51,888 nucleotides of DNA from JBGSYN01 sp041750975 (GCA_041750975.1 JBGSYN010000129.1:1-51888); one strand, 5' to 3'. Numbered from the stretch's first letter, positions 23,547-33,093 are shown. Notes: a model not told the origin generated them from the sequence alone. Program-made: numbers and translations.

Positions 23547-24458
23547 TCAGGCGACGAGACGAGCCCGATCCGTTCGGCAACCCTGAGATTCGCCCAGGAC
23601 CACGTCGAGCAAATAACGCCCGTAGTCGGTCTTGGCCAAAGCCCGGGCCTCGCGCTCCAGATCCGGTGCCGCGATATAGCCCATGTGAAAGGCGATTTCT
23701 TCCGGGCAGGCGACCAGAAAGCCTTGGCGTTCCTGAATGGTCCGGACGAACTCCCCCGCCTGCAGCAGGCTTTTGTGGGTCCCCGCATCGAACCAGGCAT
23801 AACCGCGGCCCAGTCGTTCGACGTTGAGCGCACCCCGTTCCAGATATCGCCGGTTGATATCGGTGATCTCGAGCTCGCCACGAGGCGATGGCTGCAGCGT
23901 CCGTGCGATCTCGACAACGGCGTTGTCATAGAAATACAGGCCGGTGACGGCAAAGTTCGATTTCGGCCGCTGCGGCTTTTCTTCGAGACTGATCGCCTTG
24001 CCCGCTTCGTCGAAGGCGACGACCCCATAACGCTCCGGATCACTTACACGATAGCCGAAAACGGTAGCGCCCCCCTCGCGGTCGGTGGCGCGCCGCAGAT
24101 CTTCCTGCAGATAATGGCCGAAGAAGATATTGTCGCCGAGAACCAGCGCCGCCGGATCGTCGCCGATGAACTCTTCGCCGATGACGAAGGCCTGCGCCAA
24201 GCCCTCCGGCCGCGGCTGCACCGCGTATTGGATATTGAGCCCCCATTGGCCGCCATCCTTGAGCAGCCCTTGGAACTGCTCCCGATCCGCCGGGGTGGTT
24301 ATAATCAGGATGTCACGCACCCCGGCCAGCATCAGTGTCGTGAGTGGATAGTAGATCAAGGGTTTGTCGTAGATCGGCAGCAATTGCTTGCAGACGGCCC
24401 GCGTGATCGGATGCAGGCGCGTGCCCGACCCGCCGGCCAGAACGATTCCCTTGCGCAT
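23547..24458 (-). CDS. rfbA: Glucose-1-phosphate thymidylyltransferase
   Basis: A 303-residue nucleotidyltransferase that makes dTDP-glucose from glucose 1-phosphate and dTTP. The N-terminal signature KGIVLAGGSGTRLHPITRA, followed by KQLLPIYDKPLIYYPLTTLM, is complete, and downstream blocks ALVLGDNIFFGHYL, GEFVRTIQERQG and YAWFDAGTHKSLLQA are typical. The ATG at 24458 is chosen because it begins this signature. The gene starts five bases after the stop of the epimerase gene, in one operon. Confidence 0.96.
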   Translation of the reverse strand: MRKGIVLAGGSGTRLHPITRAVCKQLLPIYDKPLIYYPLTTLMLAGVRDILIITTPADREQFQGLLKDGGQWGLNIQYAVQPRPEGLAQAFVIGEEFIGDDPAALVLGDNIFFGHYLQEDLRRATDREGGATVFGYRVSDPERYGVVAFDEAGKAISLEEKPQRPKSNFAVTGLYFYDNAVVEIARTLQPSPRGELEITDINRRYLERGALNVERLGRGYAWFDAGTHKSLLQAGEFVRTIQERQGFLVACPEEIAFHMGYIAAPDLEREARALAKTDYGRYLLDVVLGESQGCRTDRARLVA

Positions 24459-24463
24459 CGCGA

Positions 24464-25513
24464 TCAGCCGGTTTGCCGAATCTTCGCGGCCGGCAGATCG
24501 ATCATCGCGCCATCGAGTTCGACGTCGCGGACGATCCGCTGCCAACGCATCAACTCCTCATACCAGTCGAGCGTGATCGTCTTGGTCGTGAACTCGAGCT
24601 CACCCCGCTCCAGTTTGGCGACGATTTCGCTGACACCGTCGACCGCGGTGCGCTCGGCCTTCCAACCCAGCTTTTCGATCTTGTCGAAGGCGACCCGGTA
24701 GGAGCGATGATCCGCATCGCCGTACCAATCGATGGTCACATCCCGCGGCACCGCCTGCGCCACCGTCTCGGCCAGCGGCCCGAGCTGATAATTATTGGCC
24801 TCGGAGCCGACATTGAAGCGTTGGCCATTGACCAGATCGTGCGGCGCTTCGAGCATGAAGATCTGGGCCCGCGCCGTATCGACCACATGGACCATCGGCC
24901 GCCACTGGCTGCCGTCACGCATCAAGGGCAGGACTCCGGTTTTCCAGGCGCCATAGGTCATGCCGTTGATCGCAAGATCGAAGCGCATGCGCGGACTGTA
25001 GCCATAGACCGTCGCCTGCCGCAGCACGACCACGCAGAAATCATCGTCCGCCAACGGGATCACGTCCTCTTCGGCGGCCAGATTGGCTTTGGCGTAAACC
25101 GTCAGCGGATTGACCTTGAAGGTTTCGTCGCAGCGAACCTCGGGCGGCTGAAAACCGTAAATGCTGCATGACGACGGCAGGATATAGCGCTTCACACCCG
25201 CCATCTTGGCGAGACGCGCGCATTCCGCCCGGCTCTTGTGATTGATCGCCCAAGTGGCGGCCTCGAAGCGTTCGCCGCTCGGGTCGTTCGAGAGCGCTAC
25301 GAGATCGATCACATAGTCGATATCGCGGAAATGCTCGATCGTCAGACGCCTGCTATCACCATGGATCTTCTCGAGCCGCGGAAAATTCGGCAGGAGTTCT
25401 TCGCCGAAAAAGAAGCGGTCGAGAGCCCGCACCGCGTATCCCTTGTTGAGGAGCATGGGCACGAGGCTCGTGCCGATATAGCCGCCGGCACCGGTAACCA
25501 GAACGCGCTTCAT
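24464..25513 (-). CDS. NAD(P)-dependent nucleotide-sugar epimerase/dehydratase (extended SDR)
   Basis: A 349-residue extended short-chain dehydrogenase. The Rossmann motif is VLVTGAGGYIGTSLVPMLL, and the substrate region includes PSSCSIYGFQ and RQATVYGYSPRMRFDLAING. The usual catalytic Tyr-x-x-x-Lys reads YAKAN, with Asn in the Lys position and Lys two residues after Tyr. The conserved DHRSYRVAFDKIEKLGW near residue 275 resembles WcaG-like sugar epimerases in surface-polysaccharide clusters. Placed between rfbC and rfbA, it probably modifies a dTDP-sugar, but the product is not known. Confidence 0.88.
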   Translation of the reverse strand: MKRVLVTGAGGYIGTSLVPMLLNKGYAVRALDRFFFGEELLPNFPRLEKIHGDSRRLTIEHFRDIDYVIDLVALSNDPSGERFEAATWAINHKSRAECARLAKMAGVKRYILPSSCSIYGFQPPEVRCDETFKVNPLTVYAKANLAAEEDVIPLADDDFCVVVLRQATVYGYSPRMRFDLAINGMTYGAWKTGVLPLMRDGSQWRPMVHVVDTARAQIFMLEAPHDLVNGQRFNVGSEANNYQLGPLAETVAQAVPRDVTIDWYGDADHRSYRVAFDKIEKLGWKAERTAVDGVSEIVAKLERGELEFTTKTITLDWYEELMRWQRIVRDVELDGAMIDLPAAKIRQTG

Positions 25514-25601
25514 AGATCAGAACTCCAATTCATTGACGTTCGCAACTCAGGGTCCTCCAAGCTTCCGGCGGGCCGGTCGTTGCCAGACTGGACGGCCGCT
25601 C

Positions 25602-26186
25602 TCAGGCCGGTTGCAGGGAAGTATCGGGGTCGAAGGTGAAGATTTCGCAAACATCGCGAAATGCGGGCTGCGCTGCGTCCTTCGCCGAAAGGACGACGGC
25701 GTCCCGGTCGATCGGCCAGCCAATGGCGAGATTCGGATCATCCCAGGCGACGCCGGCATCGTTATGCGGGGCGTAATAGCCGTCCACCTTGTAGAACACC
25801 TCGGTATCCGGCTCGAGCGTGACGAAGCCATGGGCAAAGCCCTTGGGCACGAGCAGCTGACGCCAGTTCTCCGCGGAAAGTTCGGCTGCCACATGGCGGC
25901 CGTGCCAAGGCGATCCGGCACGCATATCCACGGCGACATCGAGGATCCTGCCCTTAAGCACGCGCACCAGCTTGGTCTGGGCGAAAGGCGGGGTCTGGAA
26001 ATGGAGGCCCCGAAGGGTGCCGCGCTCGGCCGAGAGCGAGTGATTGTCCTGGACGAAGGCGATCTCGATGCCGGCTTCGGCCAGAGCCTGCGCATTGTAG
26101 ACTTCAGAAAAGAAGCCTCGATGATCGCCATGACGCTTCGGCACGATCAGTTTGACGTCCGGAATTTCGGTGGGGATAACTTCCAT
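25602..26186 (-). CDS. rfbC: dTDP-4-dehydrorhamnose 3,5-epimerase family protein
   Basis: A 194-residue cupin-fold epimerase. The catalytic His is in GTLRGLHFQTPPFAQTKLVR, the Tyr in VFYKVDGYYAP, and the sugar-binding KGFAHGFVTLEPDTEV and IGWPIDRDAVVLS are conserved. ATG 26186 is preferred (GGAG seven bases upstream) over an upstream GTG. It is the first gene of the rfbC-epimerase-rfbA unit. No rfbB or rfbD is in the window, so an rhamnose product cannot be assumed; a 3- or 5-epimerised 6-deoxysugar is possible. Confidence 0.93.
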   Translation of the reverse strand: MEVIPTEIPDVKLIVPKRHGDHRGFFSEVYNAQALAEAGIEIAFVQDNHSLSAERGTLRGLHFQTPPFAQTKLVRVLKGRILDVAVDMRAGSPWHGRHVAAELSAENWRQLLVPKGFAHGFVTLEPDTEVFYKVDGYYAPHNDAGVAWDDPNLAIGWPIDRDAVVLSAKDAAQPAFRDVCEIFTFDPDTSLQPA

Positions 26187-26416
26187 GATCGGCTCCAATG
26201 ACACCGCCCGGGACAGCCAATGGGAACCCGAGGCCTCAGGGCGGCGGACAACATCAACCTTACCGCGCCCTCACTTATCTACGCCGCAAAGGTTAATTTT
26301 TCGTTAACGTCAGTGCCGCAATCCGCAACGAAGACTTCATTTTGATCGAACATCGCCGCGCGAGCGTAGTCCGGTCAATCCACGCACACACCAAAGATCA
26401 AGGAACATCGGAAGCC

Positions 26417-28510
26417 ATGACAGTTGACGATCGTCCGCCGGTGGCGGCGAAACGGCCCCAACAGCACCAGCATTTCGGGATCGAAAGGGTCGACGATTAT
26501 TCATGGCTGCGTGATGCCTCCTATCCCGCGGTCGAGAACCCCGAGATTCTGGCCTATCTCGAAGCCGAGAACAGCTATGTTCGAAAACGCTTGCTCGAGC
26601 CCGAAGCGGCACGGATCGAAGCGCTGCATGCGGAGCTCAAGGCCAGGCTCAAGGAGGACGACCGCTCCGTCCCGGTACGTCAGGGCGGTGTCGACTATCA
26701 CTGGGCGTATTCGAAGGGTGCCCAATATCGAACCTGGTACCGGCAGGCGATCGGACAGCATGTGGCCGGCGTCATGCTCGACGAGAACAAGCTCGCCGAG
26801 GGTAGCTCCTATTTCAGCCTGCGCGGCCTCGCGGTCAGCCCCGACGGCCGCTTTCTCGCCTACACCACGGATTGCGACGGTTCCGAACGCTATCGCCTGC
26901 ATTTGCGCGATCTCGACAACGGCGAGGAGCGGCGCGATCTCGCGCAGAATCTTTCCGGCAGCGTTGTCTGGCGCCGGGATTCGCGGTCGCTGCTCGCGGT
27001 CGATCTCAATGATAAACTGAGGCCCTATCGCGTGCGGACCCACGCCATCGCGACTGCGGACGATGCCGCCTCCGCCTTGTTCGAGGAACAGGATCCGGCG
27101 TTTTTCGTCTCGATCGGCAGGACCCGCAGCCATCGTTTCATCGAGGTCTCGAGCGGCACCCATGTGACCCGTGAGGTCCATGTCCTCGATCAGGAGGACC
27201 CCGGCTTGGGGCTGCAATGCATCGCGCCGCGACGGGATGGACACCGCTACTGGCTGGATCATGGCGGCGGCCGTTTCTGGATCCTCACCAACGACCGCCA
27301 CCCCAATTTCCGCCTGGTCTCGGCGCCGGTGGCTGCAGCGAGCGAAGCTGATTGGCAGGAGGAGATCGCCGCAGGCGACCGCGACTATCTGCGGGATGTG
27401 AGCTGCTTCAAGGATTTCATGGTCGTCTCCGGTAAGGTCGATGGCCTGACACGCTTGCGGATCCGCGATTATGCGGGCAAGGAGAAGGTCATCGGCTTCG
27501 ACGAGCCGGTTTTTGCCGCAGGCATCGGCGACAACCGCGAATTCGAGACCGAACGCGTGCGTCTCTCCTACAGCTCGATGATAACACCGCCTTCGGTGAT
27601 CGACTATGTGGTGCCGACCGGCGAGCACATCGTCCGCAAGGTCCAGGAGATCCCAAGCGGCTACCAGCGCGAGCTCTATGCGACGTCACGGATCATGGCC
27701 GAAGCCAAGGACGGCGTTCTTATCCCGGTAACCCTGGTGCATCGACGGGACTTCCCCAAGGACGGTTCCGGCAAGCTGTTTCTTTACGGGTATGGCGCCT
27801 ACGGCATGGGGATGGAGCCCCATTTCAGCGCCTCGCGCCTCAGCCTGCTTGAGCGCGGATTCTGTTTCGCGATGGCCCATGTTCGAGGCGGCGACGAACT
27901 CGGGCAACTCTGGTACGAAGCGGGCAAACTCGAGCACAAACACCGCACTTTCGACGATTTCATCGCGGTGGCCGAAGGCCTGATCGCCGAGCGCTACGCC
28001 GGCCCGGGTGCGATCGCCATCAAGGGCGGCAGCGCGGGCGGCATGCTGATCGGCGCCGTCCTCAACGCCCGGCCGGACCTCTGGCGCTGCGCTATCGCCG
28101 ATGTGCCGTTCGTCGACGTTCTCAACACGATGCTCGACGACAAGCTACCCCTGACCCCGATCGAATGGCCCGAATGGGGCAACCCGATCGATGACGAGGC
28201 AGCCTTCAGGCGCATTCTCGGCTACTCGCCCTACGAGACCATCAAGGCGCAGGACTATCCGCCGATGCTCGTGACCGCCGGCATCAGCGACCCCAGGGTG
28301 ACTTATTGGGAGCCGGCGAAGTTCGTCGCCAGACTGCGCACGACGAAAACCGATGCCCAGGAACTCTATCTCAAGACCAATATGGATGCGGGCCATTTCG
28401 GCGCTTCCGGGCGCTATGATTCGCTCAAGGAACTGGCCGAGCAGTTTGCGTTCATACTCCGATGCTTCGAGCCGCCTGAATCCTCATCGTCAGCAGCAGA
28501 CGCCGGATAG
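26417..28510 (+). CDS. ptrB: Oligopeptidase B (prolyl oligopeptidase family S9A)
   Basis: A 697-residue cytoplasmic serine peptidase with a seven-bladed propeller (about residues 70-400) and a C-terminal alpha/beta hydrolase domain. The nucleophile Ser is in KGGSAGGMLIGAVLN, Asp in TAGISDPRVTYWEP and His in NMDAGHFGASGRYD. GYGAYGMGMEPHFSASRLSL and HVRGGDELGQLWYEAGKLEH are characteristic of oligopeptidase B, which cuts after Arg/Lys in short peptides. ATG 26417 is used because it precedes the conserved PPVAAKRPQ and follows GGAAG. It is divergent from rfbC. Confidence 0.94.
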   Translation: MTVDDRPPVAAKRPQQHQHFGIERVDDYSWLRDASYPAVENPEILAYLEAENSYVRKRLLEPEAARIEALHAELKARLKEDDRSVPVRQGGVDYHWAYSKGAQYRTWYRQAIGQHVAGVMLDENKLAEGSSYFSLRGLAVSPDGRFLAYTTDCDGSERYRLHLRDLDNGEERRDLAQNLSGSVVWRRDSRSLLAVDLNDKLRPYRVRTHAIATADDAASALFEEQDPAFFVSIGRTRSHRFIEVSSGTHVTREVHVLDQEDPGLGLQCIAPRRDGHRYWLDHGGGRFWILTNDRHPNFRLVSAPVAAASEADWQEEIAAGDRDYLRDVSCFKDFMVVSGKVDGLTRLRIRDYAGKEKVIGFDEPVFAAGIGDNREFETERVRLSYSSMITPPSVIDYVVPTGEHIVRKVQEIPSGYQRELYATSRIMAEAKDGVLIPVTLVHRRDFPKDGSGKLFLYGYGAYGMGMEPHFSASRLSLLERGFCFAMAHVRGGDELGQLWYEAGKLEHKHRTFDDFIAVAEGLIAERYAGPGAIAIKGGSAGGMLIGAVLNARPDLWRCAIADVPFVDVLNTMLDDKLPLTPIEWPEWGNPIDDEAAFRRILGYSPYETIKAQDYPPMLVTAGISDPRVTYWEPAKFVARLRTTKTDAQELYLKTNMDAGHFGASGRYDSLKELAEQFAFILRCFEPPESSSSAADAG

Positions 28511-28551
28511 GCTTCGATCGAACCCCGCTGCAGATCATTCCAGCCTTATGA

Positions 28552-28581
28552 CCTGCCGGTTGAGGCTTGCTCTCCGGCAGG
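28552..28581 (+). promoter_or_regulatory. 8-bp perfect hairpin between ptrB and the Gld-like ABC operon
   Basis: CCTGCCGG (28552-28559) pairs with CCGGCAGG (28574-28581). There is no T-run, so it may be a Rho-independent terminator remnant, an mRNA 3'-end hairpin of ptrB, or a leader structure of the ABC operon. Confidence 0.35.
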
Positions 28582-28626
28582 TTGATGTTACGCAGGGATC
28601 GCAGAACCATCGTTCGAGGATGATTG

Positions 28627-29574
28627 ATGACGCCGCCACTCGTCGAAGTGGAGCGCCTTGCGAAACATTTCGGTCCGATCCACGCGGTCAACAACGTGAC
28701 GTTCAAAGTCGATCGGGGCGAGATCCTGGGCCTGATGGGCCCCAATGGCGCGGGCAAGACAACCACCATGCGCATGCTCACCGGGTATATCGAACCGAGT
28801 GAGGGCACGGCGCGCATTCACGGGCTCGACATTCATATGGAACCGGTCGAGGCCAAGCGGGCGGTCGGCTATCTCCCGGAAGGGGCACCGCTCTATGGCG
28901 ATATGTCGGTCGAGAGCTTTCTGCTGTTTATCGCCCGCGCCCGCGGTGTGCCACGCCGGGAGCTCTGGGAACGGTATCGCGACACTGTTGCCAAAACGTC
29001 CCTGCACCGTGTCCTGCACCAGCCGATCAATACGCTCTCCAAAGGGTTCAAGCGCCGGGTCGGACTGGCCCAGGCGATCATCCACGACCCCTCGGTGCTG
29101 GTCCTGGATGAACCGACGGACGGCCTGGACCCCAATCAAAAGCACGATGTCCGGGTCCTGTTGGAGCGCATGGCCAAGGACAAGGCCATCATCATCTCGA
29201 CCCATCTGCTCGAAGAAGTCGAGGCGATCTGTACCCGCACGGTTATCATCGCACGCGGCCGCACGGTGGCCGACGCCACGCCCGAGACATTGAGGCGGCA
29301 ATCCATCTTTCACAATGCGGTACGCCTGAGCGTCGCCAAGGAGCATTCCGAACAATTGACGACTAGACTGCGAACCATCACGGGAGTCGGCGGCGTCGAC
29401 TGGATCGGGGAAACCGACCGTCAGGCGGTGCTGCGCGTCATCTCCGCCGATCGCCGTTCAATCCTCTCGCCGGTCAGAATGGCGGTCCAGGAAACGAAGT
29501 CGAAAGTCAGCGAGGTCATGGTCGAAAGCGGCCGACTCGAGGACCTGTTTCGTCAATTGACCCTTTCGACCTGA
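28627..29574 (+). CDS. ABC transporter ATP-binding protein, GldA-like
   Basis: A 315-residue ATPase. Walker A GLMGPNGAGKTTTMRMLTGY, signature TLSKGFKRRVGLAQAI (K in place of the second G of LSGGQ) and Walker B VLVLDEPTDGLDPNQKHDVR are clear; the switch His is in IIISTHLLEEVE. The C-terminal third (from residue 230) is the regulatory extension common to GldA and CcmA-like exporters. It begins a four-gene operon with a membrane protein, a GldG-like protein and a DUF4340 protein, as found in many non-gliding bacteria. The substrate is unknown. Confidence 0.92.
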   Translation: MTPPLVEVERLAKHFGPIHAVNNVTFKVDRGEILGLMGPNGAGKTTTMRMLTGYIEPSEGTARIHGLDIHMEPVEAKRAVGYLPEGAPLYGDMSVESFLLFIARARGVPRRELWERYRDTVAKTSLHRVLHQPINTLSKGFKRRVGLAQAIIHDPSVLVLDEPTDGLDPNQKHDVRVLLERMAKDKAIIISTHLLEEVEAICTRTVIIARGRTVADATPETLRRQSIFHNAVRLSVAKEHSEQLTTRLRTITGVGGVDWIGETDRQAVLRVISADRRSILSPVRMAVQETKSKVSEVMVESGRLEDLFRQLTLST

Positions 29575-29611
29575 CAAAGACCCCACCAAGGATACAACGA
29601 GATCGAAGCTC

Positions 29612-30334
29612 ATGCTGACGATCGCTGAACGGGAATTCCGGGCCTATTTCAGTTCGCCGATCGCCTTCGTCTTCCTGATGGCATTCCCGGCCGCGGCAGG
29701 CGTGCTGCCTTTCTACGTCGACGATTTCTTCGCGCGCGAACAGGCCGACCTCGAAAGCTTCTTCCGATTCCATCCCTGGCTCTACCTGGTCTTCATGCCG
29801 GCAATGGCGATGCGCATGTGGTCCGAAGAACGGCGCGACGGCACCTTCGAGCTGCTGATGACGCTGCCGATCGGCACGACCCGCGCCGTGCTCGGCAAGT
29901 TTCTCGCGGCCTGGTCGATTGCAGGAATCGCACTGGCTCTGACCGCGCCGATGTGGCTTACGGTCAACTATCTAGGCGAGCCGGACAATCCGGTCATCGC
30001 CGTCGGTTATCTCGCGAGCTGGCTGGTCGCAGGCGCCATCCTCGCGATCGGTGCCGCCTGCTCGGCGCTATCCAGCAATCAGGTCGTGGCGTTTTTTTTG
30101 GCAGTGTCTTCGGGCTTTCTTTTCTTCCTTTGCGGCCTCGAGCCGGTGCTGTCAGCCTTGGAATCCTGGAGTTCGCCACTCCTGACGGAGATCGTCTCCG
30201 GCTTCAGCATGCCTGAAAATTTCATGCAGATCGCCAGAGGCTCGATCAGTGCGTCGAACCTGTTGTTCTTCATATCGACCATCGTCAGCGCCTTGCTGAT
30301 CAATATCTGGCTCGTCGATTTGCAAAGGGCCTGA
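29612..30334 (+). CDS. ABC-2 type permease, GldF-like
   Basis: A 240-residue inner-membrane protein with about six hydrophobic segments (for example LTIAEREFRAYFSSPIAFVF, YLVFMPAMAMRMWSEERRDG, SIAGIALALTAPMWLTVNYL and NLLFFISTIVSALLINIWL). The segment EERRDGTFELLMTLPIGTTR is the coupling-helix region of ABC-2 exporters. It is the only multi-helix permease in the unit, so it probably acts as a dimer with two GldA-like ATPases. Confidence 0.9.
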   Translation: MLTIAEREFRAYFSSPIAFVFLMAFPAAAGVLPFYVDDFFAREQADLESFFRFHPWLYLVFMPAMAMRMWSEERRDGTFELLMTLPIGTTRAVLGKFLAAWSIAGIALALTAPMWLTVNYLGEPDNPVIAVGYLASWLVAGAILAIGAACSALSSNQVVAFFLAVSSGFLFFLCGLEPVLSALESWSSPLLTEIVSGFSMPENFMQIARGSISASNLLFFISTIVSALLINIWLVDLQRA

Positions 30335-30337
30335 GGC

Positions 30338-31999
30338 GTGGATCTTTCGTTGGACGGTCGAGGCACCAGAGTTTTCCGAGCGCGTACTTTGGCCATAGGC
30401 CTGACCATTCTCGCAGTCGTGGCACTCAACGTCTTTGGACGGCTTGCTCTCTCCAATCAGCGACTGGATGTCACGCAACAGAGCGTTTTCTCGATCGAGA
30501 CCGCGACCAGGGAGTTGTTGGACAAAATCGAAGAACCCCTGACGCTGACGTTTTTCCGCTCGAGCCAGTTACGGTCGGTCGACCCGAAAATTGCGAGCTA
30601 TGCCGAGCGCGTGCATTCGTTCCTGACATCGCTCGACGACGTTGCAGGCGATCGGATCAGGCTCGTCGTGCAGGATCCGGAGCCGTTTTCCTTCGAGGAA
30701 GACAGAGCGGTCGCACTCGGTCTCGAAGCCATCGATGTCGGGGCCGGCGAGGAGAATGCCTATTTGGCGATCGCGTTCGAGGACCTGACGGATCGCTTGG
30801 CGGTCATCGAACAACTGGATCCGGCTCGAGAGGCCTTTCTGGAACGCGATCTTGGAAGGCTCTTGAGACAGCTGCTCTATCCGGAAAAACCAACCGTTCA
30901 GCTTCTTGCCGGGCCCTCGATCCTGCATGATGCCGGCCGCCAGGGACGGTCCCGCATCATCGCCGAACTGCAGCAACTCTACTCACTGAAGGAGCTTAAC
31001 GCCGGCGACGGCCAACTCGGCGTCGAAACCGATGTTATCCTCTTGATGGCGCCGCAGGACCTTGGCACCCGAGACATCGAGAGAATTGACGCTTTCTTGA
31101 ACTCTGGCGGAGGTTTGCTGACCTTCTTGGATCGCGAGCGTCCAACCGACCCCGAACTTGCTCGGTGGCTGGCGGGATTGGGGCTTACCGTTCTCGAGCC
31201 GTCGACGGCAATTGGCGATGCGACGGACGCGCAGCCAATACAGCTTCAGGATGCCGAATTGTCCGATCTCTCGCCGATCACGCGAACTTTGGTCCAGGTC
31301 AATCTGAGGGACGCTGGCATTATCGAGGTCGATTCGGCGATCGCGGACGCGACGATACCGCTGCTGTCGGCGCCGATGGAGAACGGCAGCGAGGGTAGGG
31401 AACGGCCGCTCGCCGTGCTCTTGGATCGGAATCCGGGCCGCGTGCTTCTGGTGGCCGATATCGATATGCTTCGAGACGAACTCTGGACCGCCTCCGGCGC
31501 CAACGAAGATAGCGGCCCCGGTTTGCCGATTGCCGACAATGCGCGCTTCGTCGCCAACGCCATCGATAGCCTTTCCGGGAGAGCGACGCTATCTGGGGAT
31601 GCCGCCGAGGATCTCGGGCGGCGTACCTTCATTCGCCTCGACGACATCCGGCGCGCTACGTCGGCGCAGTTCGTTACGAATGAACTCGAACTGCTTCGAC
31701 GGATCGAAACACTGGAACTCTCTATGCTCGAGCGGACCGGCTTGAGCGTCGAGACAGGCATGATCGAGGCGATCGATGACGCGGTCGATATCGGCACGCT
31801 GCGACAGGACCTCGTCAATGCCAGGCTCGAGCTGCGGGAGATCCGGCGCGCGCAACGCCAGCAGATCGATCGCCTCGAAAGAAATCTGATCCTTTTGAAC
31901 GTCGCCGTCATGCCGCTGGTCGTTGCCATAATCGGGCTCATTTTCATGATCGCGAAGGGGATTCGATATCGCGGCCGCTACACCTCGCTGCAGGCCTGA
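30338..31999 (+). CDS. GldG-like membrane-anchored substrate-domain protein
   Basis: A 553-residue protein with a membrane helix near the N-terminus (LAIGLTILAVVALNVFGRLA) and another near the C-terminus (LILLNVAVMPLVVAIIGLIF). Between them lies a large extracytoplasmic domain of the GldG/IFT52-like type: QSVFSIETATRELLDKI, a typical start of that domain, and DVILLMAPQDLGTRDIERID. A coiled-coil-rich stretch precedes the last helix (LVNARLELREIRRAQRQQID). GTG 30338 is the only start close to the upstream stop. Its role in the transporter is inferred from conserved linkage. Confidence 0.86.
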   Translation: MDLSLDGRGTRVFRARTLAIGLTILAVVALNVFGRLALSNQRLDVTQQSVFSIETATRELLDKIEEPLTLTFFRSSQLRSVDPKIASYAERVHSFLTSLDDVAGDRIRLVVQDPEPFSFEEDRAVALGLEAIDVGAGEENAYLAIAFEDLTDRLAVIEQLDPAREAFLERDLGRLLRQLLYPEKPTVQLLAGPSILHDAGRQGRSRIIAELQQLYSLKELNAGDGQLGVETDVILLMAPQDLGTRDIERIDAFLNSGGGLLTFLDRERPTDPELARWLAGLGLTVLEPSTAIGDATDAQPIQLQDAELSDLSPITRTLVQVNLRDAGIIEVDSAIADATIPLLSAPMENGSEGRERPLAVLLDRNPGRVLLVADIDMLRDELWTASGANEDSGPGLPIADNARFVANAIDSLSGRATLSGDAAEDLGRRTFIRLDDIRRATSAQFVTNELELLRRIETLELSMLERTGLSVETGMIEAIDDAVDIGTLRQDLVNARLELREIRRAQRQQIDRLERNLILLNVAVMPLVVAIIGLIFMIAKGIRYRGRYTSLQA

Positions 32000-32005
32000 C
32001 GGCCG

Positions 32006-33076
32006 ATGCGGGCCCGAACCAATCTGCTCGTCGGGTGCGTCGCCGGTGCGTCGATCGTCGCTGCCGCCTACGCCGTTCTGGTCCGGCTGAGCACACCTGG
32101 CGACATGGTCTCGATACCACCTCCCGCAATGGTGGACGCCGAGCGGCTTGAAGACGCCCGGCTTATCCGCATCGGCCGGGACGGTCGCGAACTGCTGATC
32201 GAGCAATCGGATGATGTCTGGCGGTTGCCGGCGCTCGGCGGCTACGAGGCGAACCAGGTCGCAGTCAATTCCTGGCTCGATCGATTGCGCGAGCTCCGGA
32301 TTATCGAGCCTCGAACCGCCAATCCGGAACTCCTGCCGAGGCTCGGCCTCGACCACGGCACTGCCGCAACCGACACTGCGGGCGCTACGGTCGAGGTCTC
32401 GACGCCGGAAGGCTCCCTGATCGCCGATCTGGTGGTCGGCAAGTCGGCGCCGGAATTCGTCTTGCCCGGGCGTTCGGCGCTTTATCTGAGGCAAAGCGAC
32501 GGCGATCAGGCGTGGGTCGCGCAGGGCGCACTTCCGCTCAGCCTGGATATTCAGGACTGGATCGATCCGGTCATCTTCGAATTGGCCCCAGACGATATTA
32601 GGAGTCTCACCTTCGTCGACGGCCAGAACACACCCATCCAGATTGTGCGGCAGGGATCGGGGCGGTTCGATATCGTTGCCGCAGACGAGGTCCTCGCGCC
32701 CTCGGTCCAAGGTTACAATCCGCTGATCGAAGCCTTTTCCCCGCTGATGGCGGTCAACGTCATGACCAAGACGATCGCAGCCGAGCGGGAGCCGGTCTTT
32801 CTGGTTTACCTGTCCCTGAAGAACCGGCTGCTCATCGAGATTGAAGTTATGCCTCTATCCGCCGACAATTCGACAGACGTAACAATCCGGTCGTTTTTGG
32901 CCGACCGCGTCGGCCTCGATCCCTATCGTGCGAGCAGCCTGCAGGACCGGGTCGAAATACTGAACGAGACCCGCGGAAACTGGCTATTCCGATTGCCGCC
33001 TGAAACCGGAATGCTCCTCCGACAGACATTCGACGAACTGCAGCGTCTGGCGGAGGCGTCGACCGACAGGTCGTGA
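32006..33076 (+). CDS. DUF4340-type protein, last gene of the Gld-like ABC unit
   Basis: A 356-residue protein with one N-terminal membrane segment (LLVGCVAGASIVAAAYAVLV) and a large outside domain. DUF4340 features include DGRELLIEQSDDVWRLP, VNSWLDRLRELRIIEP and LGLDHGTAATDTAGATVEV. These proteins regularly follow GldA-GldF-GldG genes. It converges with the anti-sigma gene, 17 bp between stops. Confidence 0.86.
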   Translation: MRARTNLLVGCVAGASIVAAAYAVLVRLSTPGDMVSIPPPAMVDAERLEDARLIRIGRDGRELLIEQSDDVWRLPALGGYEANQVAVNSWLDRLRELRIIEPRTANPELLPRLGLDHGTAATDTAGATVEVSTPEGSLIADLVVGKSAPEFVLPGRSALYLRQSDGDQAWVAQGALPLSLDIQDWIDPVIFELAPDDIRSLTFVDGQNTPIQIVRQGSGRFDIVAADEVLAPSVQGYNPLIEAFSPLMAVNVMTKTIAAEREPVFLVYLSLKNRLLIEIEVMPLSADNSTDVTIRSFLADRVGLDPYRASSLQDRVEILNETRGNWLFRLPPETGMLLRQTFDELQRLAEASTDRS

Positions 33077-33093
33077 CCCTGAGGCCCGGTCGA

